DNA from: Leptospira weilii
GTDB lineage: Bacteria; Spirochaetota; Leptospiria; Leptospirales; Leptospiraceae
Length of the DNA: 10,000 nt
Assembly: GCF_006874765.1 (NCBI RefSeq)
Contig: NZ_CP040840.1
Location: 2,180,001 to 2,190,000, forward strand
Direction of reading: 5' to 3'
The translations under genes were made by a program, and so were the position numbers. This document shows, in pieces, positions 1 through 10,000 of the stretch; the stretch's first letter is position 1; each line of letters opens with the position of its first letter. The notes beneath the pieces are model-generated. The model ran no database searches and was not told where the DNA came from. It saw only the letters and a program-made list of their open reading frames with translations.

Positions 1-1141
<1,141 letters not shown>

Positions 1142-1218
1142 GAGAGGTAGAATGGCTCGAAGACAACAATCTTCCAAGCCACTTACCTTGTCTTAACATT
1201 TTCGAAAAAAGAGGGTGC

Positions 1219-1578
<360 letters not shown>

Positions 1579-1669
1579 TCTGATTCTCCTTTTGATCTAC
1601 CAATTGAGTTCGATCGATTATTGTAGAACTTAGACCGGTTTTAAGTCGTCTTTTTTTTAAAACTGTATC

Positions 1670-4176
<2,507 letters not shown>

Positions 4177-4496
4177 CTACGACCAGAATTTTGACTGAAA
4201 GCTTCTCTGCCAACCTGGATTTAAAGGGTTTTTTAACCTTTTAAAAGAAATATTTCTAAAAAAAATTACGAACCAGAATTCAAAAGCGATATTTTCGTTT
4301 CGGAAATAGTTTCTTTATCGAAAAAATATTCTTTCCTTGGGAAAATATATTCAAAAACTATAAAGTAATACTTTTTGGAATTGGAACTTTAACGAAAGTA
4401 AATCGCTAATTCTGAAAGTGTTGTTTTATATTTCCACGAGATTTCAGTGTTTTGCTGTAAAAGCGGTTGTTGCGTCGATTTAATTTTTCATTCGTG
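4177..4496. other. AT-rich intergenic region upstream of the hydrolase gene
   Basis: There is no plausible coding frame here. The stretch is strongly AT-rich, with many A and T runs, and must hold the promoter of the leftward hydrolase operon. I could not choose a convincing -35/-10 pair among the many AT hexamers. The two inverted repeats at 4220-4257 are the only clear structures. No terminator-like hairpin with a T tract was found just after the 4497 stop. Confidence 0.6.
4220..4257 (-). promoter_or_regulatory. paired inverted repeats in the leader of the hydrolase gene
   Basis: TTTAAAGGGTT (4220-4230), a TTTT loop and AACCTTTTAAA (4235-4245) form an 11-bp stem with one G-T wobble. Directly abutting is the perfect 12-bp palindrome AGAAATATTTCT (4246-4257). 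Together they sit about 44 bp upstream of the hydrolase start codon. They could be an operator or an mRNA leader structure. There is no GC-rich stem plus U tract of an ordinary terminator. The role is inferred from position only. Confidence 0.4.
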
Positions 4497-4928
4497 TTAA
4501 ATCCAATTTTCTGCATCTGCCGTTTTGTGTTTCCACTGAATTCGAACTTTATGTTTTTGGAATAAATTCATTTTATCCGTTTCTTCTTTCGCAAAATTTT
4601 CCAGTGTTTCTAAAGAAGGGAAGCCGAAATGTTCCGAATTGAGCCAAGTCAAATCCGTCGGATATAATTTTTGAAAGTAGCAGACGAGAAATCCTCCGAT
4701 CATTTTCAAACCGTTTTCAACAGAATTTAAGGAATCGAATCCAAGGGCGGCGTGAATTTTTTCAGGGCCGATTCCTATAATTTGGAGAGGACAATACCAG
4801 CCTATGTCTGGTTCTGGATGAATTTTAGGTTTTCCGATTTTAATAAGGACTTCACGTTTTTCTTTATCGATTGCAAATCGGATTTCTCTTTCCAATATGA
4901 TTTCGCCGAGTTTATACGGATCTTTCAA
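4497..4928 (-). CDS. DUF6968-like protein, possibly the 3' part of a frameshifted longer gene
   Basis: The frame gives 143 residues from a TTG at 4928. Residues 8-85 follow the pattern I associate with the DUF6968 family: a basic strand, then VLIKIGKP (27-34), a tryptophan-cysteine strand WYCPLQIIGIG (44-54), and an amphipathic helix ALGFDSLNSVENGLKMIGGF (61-80). The C-terminus (about 90-143) is less familiar and includes PTDLTWLNSEHFGFP. Function is unknown and no catalytic motif is visible. The TTG start is doubtful. AAGGAA lies about 10 nt upstream, but the same frame remains open for 65 more codons up to 5123 with normal-looking codon use and no ATG, GTG or TTG. See the separate entry for that extension. 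The gene lies downstream of, and probably co-transcribed with, the putative lipoprotein gene at 5134-5730. Confidence 0.65.
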   Translation of the reverse strand: MKDPYKLGEIILEREIRFAIDKEKREVLIKIGKPKIHPEPDIGWYCPLQIIGIGPEKIHAALGFDSLNSVENGLKMIGGFLVCYFQKLYPTDLTWLNSEHFGFPSLETLENFAKEETDKMNLFQKHKVRIQWKHKTADAENWI

Positions 4929-5127
4929 TTTAAAAGTTTCCTTAGAATATTCGATTTTGTTCGGAGAGAAATGAATTTTGATTTCATATCTTCGAACAAA
5001 GCCGTAATTTCTAAAAGAAGTTTGTGTATTTCCGGCCCATTTAAAAACAATCTTTTTTTCTTTTGAGCCGTAAATAGTGCGAGTCGTAGGAAAATTATAG
5101 TTTCGAATTAGGAAAGATTTTTTTCAT
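4929..5127 (-). pseudogene. start-less 5' extension of the DUF6968-like gene, linked to an ATG by an A7 tract
   Basis: Upstream of the TTG at 4928 the same frame is open from 5123, giving 65 codons with protein-like content (for example WAGNTQTSFRNYGFVRRYEI). It has no start codon of its own. An ATG at 5127-5125 lies only 6 nt after the stop of the preceding gene (5136-5134) and is followed by seven A (5124-5118). As read, that ATG hits TAA after ten codons. With six A instead of seven it would read MKKSFLIRNYNF and join the long frame, giving a protein of about 209 residues. The tight gene spacing supports this ATG as the ancestral start. So this is a 1-nt frameshift, a phase-variable tract, a sequencing error, or a chance open frame. 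Confidence 0.5.
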
Positions 5128-5133
5128 TTCATT

Positions 5134-5730
5134 TTATTCTAAAATTACGTATATCGATTCAAACAAATTCGGATTTCTATTTTGTCCGCCATCGTAATGA
5201 ACAGATATGATTTTGCCTTCAAGCGGCGTTCTTTCGTGAATTTCGAGAACACTCGGATCAGAATTTTTGAGAAGTCGAAAAATTCTGACTTGTAAAAATT
5301 CCTTTTTGGAAAGATCGTTTTTATCGGAAATTACGTAAAAACCGTCGAGTCCGCTGAGCGGATGTGTGACCGTATATTCCTCGATCAAAAATTCGGAAAT
5401 GTTTATATTCAGTTTATCTAAATTAGAAATTTTACGTGGACGCCCGACGAGTTCCGCGCTTCTTAAGAAAATTCTTTTTCCTTTCCAGATTTCGGTGAGT
5501 TCTTCTTGTTTTTTGGCGATTCGGTTTAATTTCAAAGTTTCTTGAAGTAAACTATCGGAACTTTTTTTTCTAAACTCTCGAATGTTTCCAAGGATTCCGA
5601 GAATTGTATTACAATCTCCCATAAAGTCTATTTTTTCCTGTAAGATCATTTCTTGCGAATGATCCGGTTTTTTACAATTCGAGTAAAAAAGGATTAAGAA
5701 GAATGCGAATATGCAAGATGTGAATTTCAT
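5134..5730 (-). CDS. putative lipoprotein of unknown function
   Basis: The 198-residue product begins with a lysine and a hydrophobic signal segment (residues 3-17), ending at FYSNC with Cys19 followed by KK. This fits the relaxed spirochaetal lipobox, where Asn can precede the cysteine, better than the strict E. coli one. The mature part has an acidic/basic helical region (about 25-85, with ETLKLNRIAKKQEELTEIW at 65-83) and then a beta-rich half (95-198). I do not recognise the family. There is no Shine-Dalgarno before the ATG. It follows the terminator of the neighbouring lipoprotein gene by about 20 bp, so it needs its own promoter or read-through. Its stop is 6 nt before a candidate start for the DUF6968-like frame. 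Confidence 0.75.
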   Translation of the reverse strand: MKFTSCIFAFFLILFYSNCKKPDHSQEMILQEKIDFMGDCNTILGILGNIREFRKKSSDSLLQETLKLNRIAKKQEELTEIWKGKRIFLRSAELVGRPRKISNLDKLNINISEFLIEEYTVTHPLSGLDGFYVISDKNDLSKKEFLQVRIFRLLKNSDPSVLEIHERTPLEGKIISVHYDGGQNRNPNLFESIYVILE

Positions 5731-5752
5731 AGTAAGAAATAGGAACTCATTT

Positions 5753-5782
5753 AAAAAACGACACTTGTATAAAGTATCGTTT
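5753..5782 (-). terminator. rho-independent terminator of the LIC11966-like lipoprotein gene
   Basis: On the minus strand AAACGATACTT, loop TATAC and AAGTGTCGTTT form an 11-bp stem with one T-G wobble, running directly into a T6 tract. It begins 48 bp after the stop codon at 5830. This is a textbook intrinsic terminator shape. Confidence 0.8.
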
Positions 5783-5829
5783 TGAATGAACTTATTGGTT
5801 TTTTATGTTTTGGAAAAAATTTGGGGTAA

Positions 5830-6306
<477 letters not shown>

Positions 6307-6310
6307 GGAT

Positions 6311-6341
6311 GTAATAGTTAAAATTGAATTAAAAATGTCAA
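6311..6341 (-). promoter_or_regulatory. promoter of the LIC11966-like gene, possibly leaderless
   Basis: A perfect TTGACA sits at 6341-6336 on the minus strand. The best -10 match downstream is TATTAC (6316-6311, four of six bases) with a 19-bp spacer. Weaker hexamers (AACTAT, ACTATT) have 16-17 bp spacers. Any of these places transcription start at or within a few bases of the ATG at 6306. That agrees with the lack of a ribosome-binding sequence. Confidence 0.5.
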
Positions 6342-6353
6342 CAGTAAATCGGA

Positions 6354-6379
6354 TTTTTAACGTAAATTTTTAACGTAAA
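6354..6379 (-). repeat. two-copy 13-bp tandem repeat upstream of the -35 element
   Basis: TTTTTAACGTAAA occurs twice head-to-tail without mismatch (6354-6366 and 6367-6379, plus-strand reading). It starts 13 bp upstream of TTGACA. It could be a regulator binding pair or an AT-rich UP-type element; position is the only evidence. Confidence 0.6.
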
Positions 6380-6431
6380 CGCCCACGCCACGGAGATCGT
6401 TTGTTAAGCGAAGGATAAACTTTTCTTTGAT

Positions 6432-6669
6432 ATGGAAAAAAATTTCGAATATGAATTCTATGAAAAACTCGCACCAAAACCCGATTCGAATACTACTTCA
6501 ATACGGGCTACGACGAAAAGACAGTATTTCAATTCTATGCTTAGAGCCGAGGTGGGAATTGAATCTGTATAAAATCTTTGGCTCAATCGTGGACTGGAAA
6601 TTCTTTTTCGATTTAGAAATTCGGAATATTAATAAATATATAGGATTTATTTACTACTCAGACGCATGA
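6432..6669 (+). pseudogene. candidate decayed small ORF spread over three frames
   Basis: Three successive protein-like stretches lie in different plus-strand frames. First comes MEKNFEYEFYEKLAPK from ATG 6432. Next is TRFEYYFNTGYDEKTVFQFYA, ending at a TAG at 6542. Last is LEPRWELNLYKIFGSIVDWK, running to the TGA at 6667-6669. Joining them needs two frame changes, near 6480 and 6541, and gives about 80 residues. I do not recognise the family. An uninterrupted 80-codon reading from a TTG at 6427 also exists but looks less protein-like at its start. Aromatic-rich, strand-like content suggests a remnant gene, but chance in AT-rich DNA is possible. Confidence 0.3.
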
Positions 6670-6837
6670 AAATGATACTCGAAAATAAGCGATCGGTTTT
6701 GCAAAAGTACAGCAATTCTTCAGAAATTAAATCAAATCGGAAAACCCCGACTTTTTAGAGGAAGATTCCAACATTCTAAACTTATAAATAAATTTATCAT
6801 AATATTCTATTGATTCTTCGAGTGGTAAGTCGGATCG
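6670..6837. other. intergenic, no gene seen
   Basis: This short AT-rich stretch lies between the decayed ORF and the hairpin region. No coding frame, strong repeat or promoter could be supported. Confidence 0.5.
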
Positions 6838-6899
6838 TTTGTTTTTTAAAAAACAAATAAAGGGAACCTCTATAAAGTGAATTTTTTATAGAGGTTCCC
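6838..6899 (-). terminator. hairpin terminator of the DUF1565 lipoprotein gene, with adjacent palindrome
   Basis: GGGAACCTCTATAAA (6862-6876) and its exact complement (6885-6899) form a 15-bp perfect stem with an 8-nt loop. It lies 54 bp beyond the stop codon of the leftward gene. On the minus strand it is followed by TTTATTTGTTTTTT. That T-rich tail is itself half of a perfect 20-bp palindrome at 6838-6857. The stem is symmetrical, but only the minus-strand reading has a good T tail. Confidence 0.75.
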
Positions 6900-6953
6900 A
6901 TAAAATCATTTCTTCTCTTTTGCTCGTATCACGAATCAAAAGAAAAGATTTTT

Positions 6954-8045
6954 TTAGTTACAAGCTTCTGGAGCTACGCTTCCACCCGCGAAATATATGA
7001 GTAGAGCGTTATTGGAATTTACGATATCCGTACCGCTACCGGAATAATGATCCCAAACAGTGGGCGGCATATGATCCCAAGCGTTGCTGAGAGCGTATAG
7101 AGTCACTGCCGTCGAGGAACTCAAATATAAATCTTGGTGATCGTTACAAGAGAAAACGTTACCTCCCACGCTTCCGGTTGATCCTTGTCCCAAATCCAAC
7201 CTTATGTGTTCACTATTTATGCCTATGTTGTTTTTGGTAATTATATTGTTTTCGACTTTGTTGACCTTGCTCGAACTCAACGTGAAGTCATTAATTCCGG
7301 TGAGATTGGAATAGATGGAATTTCCCGAAATAACATTGCCCCCCTGAAGTGTGGCCTCGTAGTTGTTGCTATCGATAATAATTCCGTGTCCGCCCATAAC
7401 TCCTTCGATCGTGTTTTTGTGTACTTTTGCCGAATTGATCGCATTCAATAAAACTATCACAGACAGTCTTTGAGAATTGTAGGGCCTTGGATTTGTAATT
7501 TTGAATCCGGAAATTTGACTACTATTTCTAAGCGTCAAGGTTACATTGTCGCGACCCGAAACACTATCGGCTGCATTGCCGGAAATCAAAGTGATTCCCG
7601 TTTTTGGAGTCGTTCCCGGTGGTCCTGCATAAAGGGAAGAAGCGCCTCCGATCAGACCCTTTCCGTTGATATCCCCATATATATTGACGCCCTCCGGAAT
7701 CGTAATCGGAAATGTTTCTCCAATGGTTGCATCGTAAGTACCCGGGGCCACTGCGATTACTTTTATACTGCTGTTCTTTAAGGCCAAAATGGCTTTTGTG
7801 ATTGTACGAAACGGAGCTGATTTTGTACCCGGATTCGTAGAATCGTTTCCGGATATGGAATCTACGTAAAATGTAGGTATTTGGATAATCAAATCGGAAG
7901 ATTTTCGATCGTCATTTATGCTTATCTTTGATTGCTGGTTTACAATACCGAGAATCATTTGAGAAGTTTTTTCGTTCCCTCCATTTTCACCGATACATCC
8001 CGTTATTAGCGATAAGGCCGTAACCCAAATATAAATTTGTTTCAT
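6954..8045 (-). CDS. DUF1565 domain lipoprotein, right-handed beta-helix
   Basis: The 363-residue protein starts MKQIYIWVTALSLITGC, with lipobox LITGC and Cys17. After a polar linker, residues 59-86 carry the DUF1565 signature (FYVDSISGNDSTNPGT, then SAPFRTITKAI), followed by the coil-capping APGTY (100-104). Residues 110-320 show the N/G-rich, regularly spaced hydrophobic pattern of a pectate-lyase-like beta-helix (NTIEGVMGGHGIIID; ENNIITKNNIGIN). Such proteins are surface or periplasmic, and some bind or cleave polysaccharides. No catalytic set can be named. Two cysteines near the end (300 and 362) may pair. The start is firm: ATG with AAAGGAG 7 nt upstream (plus-strand CTCCTTTT, 8053-8060). 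It is a single-gene unit ending at the strong hairpin at 6862-6899. Confidence 0.9.
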   Translation of the reverse strand: MKQIYIWVTALSLITGCIGENGGNEKTSQMILGIVNQQSKISINDDRKSSDLIIQIPTFYVDSISGNDSTNPGTKSAPFRTITKAILALKNSSIKVIAVAPGTYDATIGETFPITIPEGVNIYGDINGKGLIGGASSLYAGPPGTTPKTGITLISGNAADSVSGRDNVTLTLRNSSQISGFKITNPRPYNSQRLSVIVLLNAINSAKVHKNTIEGVMGGHGIIIDSNNYEATLQGGNVISGNSIYSNLTGINDFTLSSSKVNKVENNIITKNNIGINSEHIRLDLGQGSTGSVGGNVFSCNDHQDLYLSSSTAVTLYALSNAWDHMPPTVWDHYSGSGTDIVNSNNALLIYFAGGSVAPEACN

Positions 8046-8101
8046 TAATATTCTCCTTTTGTTCAGAATACGATTGTAAATCGAACTTCTGTGGAGCTTA
8101 T

Positions 8102-8118
8102 AACAATAAGAGATTGTT
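8102..8118 (-). promoter_or_regulatory. small inverted repeat in the upstream region of the DUF1565 gene
   Basis: AACAAT and ATTGTT, separated by 5 nt, form a perfect 6-bp inverted repeat about 57 bp upstream of the start codon. It overlaps a TTATAA that could serve as a -10. A TTGAAG lies further upstream, but the spacing (21 bp) is too long for a confident promoter call. Confidence 0.25.
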
Positions 8119-8184
8119 CTTTTGCTTCAAAAAATGGATTTCATATCTTTTGTGAAAAAATGTAAAATTGGTATGGCTTAACCT

Positions 8185-8640
<456 letters not shown>

Positions 8641-8689
8641 CATAATAATCGCTTTCGCATTTGTTATATCACGTTAACTTAACAGCCCG

Positions 8690-9006
8690 ATTGAAAAAAC
8701 TCCTATGTCGAGTATGTTGAATCTGACAGATATTTTTTAGCTCATCATTTTCACCGACTCAATGATAACTTTTTTTAGAAGAATTTTGTCGATTACTCAT
8801 CTCTACATAATAGAGTGTCCAAAATTCTGCGTCTAAGCGTGGGATTTGTACTCAAACTAACGGTACCTATTTTATAGGGATCGGTAAAGGCATCGCCTTA
8901 TTTTTCATATTCTACTTTAGTTTTGTAATGAGCTGAATTCCATTTTTGAAAAGATTTTCAAACATAGGCTGACTGATAATTCTTTATCTCCGAAAAGTTT
9001 TCCGAA
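8690..9006 (-). mobile_element. degenerate IS982-family transposase, C-terminal remnant
   Basis: Pieces of one transposase appear in order on the minus strand but in different frames. These are FGKLFGDK (9006-8983), ISQPMFENLFKNGIQLITKL with the next K (8977-8915), NMKNKAMP just after a frame change (to 8888), IDKILLKKVIIESVKMM (from 8793), and DELKNICQIQHTRHRSFFN (8746-8690). The GDK(G)YIS block, the GIQLITKLKxNMKN block, DKILLxKxxxIE and QLKNxxQIxHxRHRS are hallmarks of IS982 transposases and include the second catalytic Asp and the Glu. At least three frameshifts and stops destroy it. The N-terminal half is absent or unrecognisable. A frame continuous with FGKLFGDK runs up to about 9110, but whether it belongs to the element is unclear. 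Confidence 0.75.
8791..8887. other. insertion of about 97 bp inside the IS982 remnant
   Basis: In IS982 transposases the NMKNKxMP block is followed almost at once by DKILL. Here about 97 bp separate them (8888 to 8791). The intervening DNA has no transposase similarity in any frame. No clear terminal inverted repeats or target duplication were seen. Confidence 0.45.
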
Positions 9007-9171
9007 GGTATTTTTAGAAAGTGAAAAATTACTTTCGATTTCTGTCGTCACGTTTCTCAGGAGTTTCATAAATTGCGGGCATTCCGCCTTTTCTCGTTTC
9101 TTATGGAAAGCTCAAAATGCTCTCGCAAAACTCGAGCAGAATCTAAGCTTCAAGTTCATCTGAGAAATTTT

Positions 9172-9333
<162 letters not shown>

Positions 9334-9386
9334 AACTAAAATTCAACGATTTGAATTTGAGTTTAAGGAAGGATTTTTTTACTCGT

Positions 9387-9529
<143 letters not shown>

Positions 9530-9580
9530 CTCCAGTATTTTCGTGAAGTCTCGTTCTTTAAGTGAATTTCTCTCAAAGGA

Positions 9581-10000
9581 TCAAAAAGAATCTGAGAAGA
9601 GAGGTTTCAGAAAATGTTTCGGGTCTTGAAAGAAAACGGAAACGGTTTTGTTTTCGGAATCGAAACAAAGATAAATCGATACGAACTTTCCTTTTCGTTC
9701 CAAAAGAAAATAACGAATAGTAAGAGGGTTTCCGGCAACGATTTCTTTTCTTTCGCCGCCAATCGTTTTCAAACCCCGAAATTCCGGAAGAACCAAGTCC
9801 TTATAATCCGGAAATAAATCTTTCACAAGAGATTGGAGAGAACCGGAAGGAAATCCCTCCCATTCTCGAAGGATCAGCATCCAAGCTCTTCCTTGAGTGG
9901 GAAGAATTTTCCAATGATTTCCGGTTCCTAATTTCCAAACTTCGTACTTTTCCGGAAAAAAAATCTTCACAACGTTCAAGGCAAAAGGAATCTCGGAAGG
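9581..10000 (-). CDS. unrecognised protein, C-terminal part (5' end beyond window)
   Basis: The frame is open to the right edge, giving 140 codons including the stop at 9583-9581. A TTG at 9979 is in frame, but the preceding residues (PSEIPFA) look like continuing protein, so the gene most likely begins outside the window. The visible part alternates strands and short helices: VVKIFFPEKYEVWKLGTGNH, WMLILREWEGFPSGSLQ, RYFLLERKGKFVSIYLCFDS, then FFQDPKHFLKPLFSDSF at the end. There is no signal peptide, membrane segment or motif I recognise in this part. The stop is 2 bp from the edge of the tRNA duplication, so the 3' end may have been shaped by that event. Confidence 0.7.
   Translation of the reverse strand, partial: PSEIPFALNVVKIFFPEKYEVWKLGTGNHWKILPTQGRAWMLILREWEGFPSGSLQSLVKDLFPDYKDLVLPEFRGLKTIGGERKEIVAGNPLTIRYFLLERKGKFVSIYLCFDSENKTVSVFFQDPKHFLKPLFSDSF

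Noticed and set aside
8866..8878. CCTAT/ATAGG hairpin as a terminator or IS end
   Set aside because: It is only a 5-bp stem with a 3-nt loop, no T tract, and is expected by chance in AT-rich DNA.

Overview
The window looks like a chromosome segment from a pathogenic-clade Leptospira. The grounds are an AT-rich base composition, several likely TTG starts behind AAGGAG-type ribosome sites, spirochaete-type lipoproteins (including one resembling the LIC11966 surface-protein family and one DUF1565 beta-helix protein), and an accessory stretch of decayed insertion sequence and short repeats of a leptospiral kind. All intact genes and the tRNA read on the minus strand, so the region is described from right to left in transcription order. 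Species cannot be fixed from sequence alone.

Right end (about 8.05-10 kb): the C-terminal part of an unrecognised protein (9581-10000) is followed by a tandem duplication of a tRNA locus. The upstream copy is broken: its T arm has been replaced by a 75-bp foreign segment. The downstream copy (9204-9277) is an intact CAU-anticodon tRNA. Beyond it lies about 1.1 kb with no intact gene. This holds a shattered IS982-family transposase C-terminus (8690-9006) that itself carries a nested insertion of about 97 bp, and then a stretch of probable dispersed repeat with a GC-rich hairpin (8185-8640).

Middle (about 4.5-8.05 kb): a set of exported proteins. A DUF1565 beta-helix lipoprotein (6954-8045) ends at a strong hairpin terminator. 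A decayed small ORF on the plus strand follows (6432-6669). Next is a LIC11966-like lipoprotein (5830-6306) with a TTGACA promoter, an upstream 13-bp tandem repeat and its own terminator. A second putative lipoprotein (5134-5730) is followed, a few bases after its stop codon, by a DUF6968-like gene. The reading frame of that last gene runs 65 codons upstream of its first usable start and is cut off from a well-placed ATG by a single-base shift at an A7 tract.

Left end (1-4.2 kb): a probable four-gene run with 41-98 bp gaps. It encodes a GAF-like/alpha-beta hydrolase fusion, a bifunctional-nuclease-family protein with a C-terminal UVR motif, a small phasin-like helical protein, and a DHA1-type MFS drug/H+ antiporter that runs off the left edge. 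These look like ordinary core genes. A striking pair of inverted repeats sits in the leader of the first gene.

No new defence or metabolic system is evident. The most unusual objects are the duplicated and interrupted tRNA and the A7-linked frame break.
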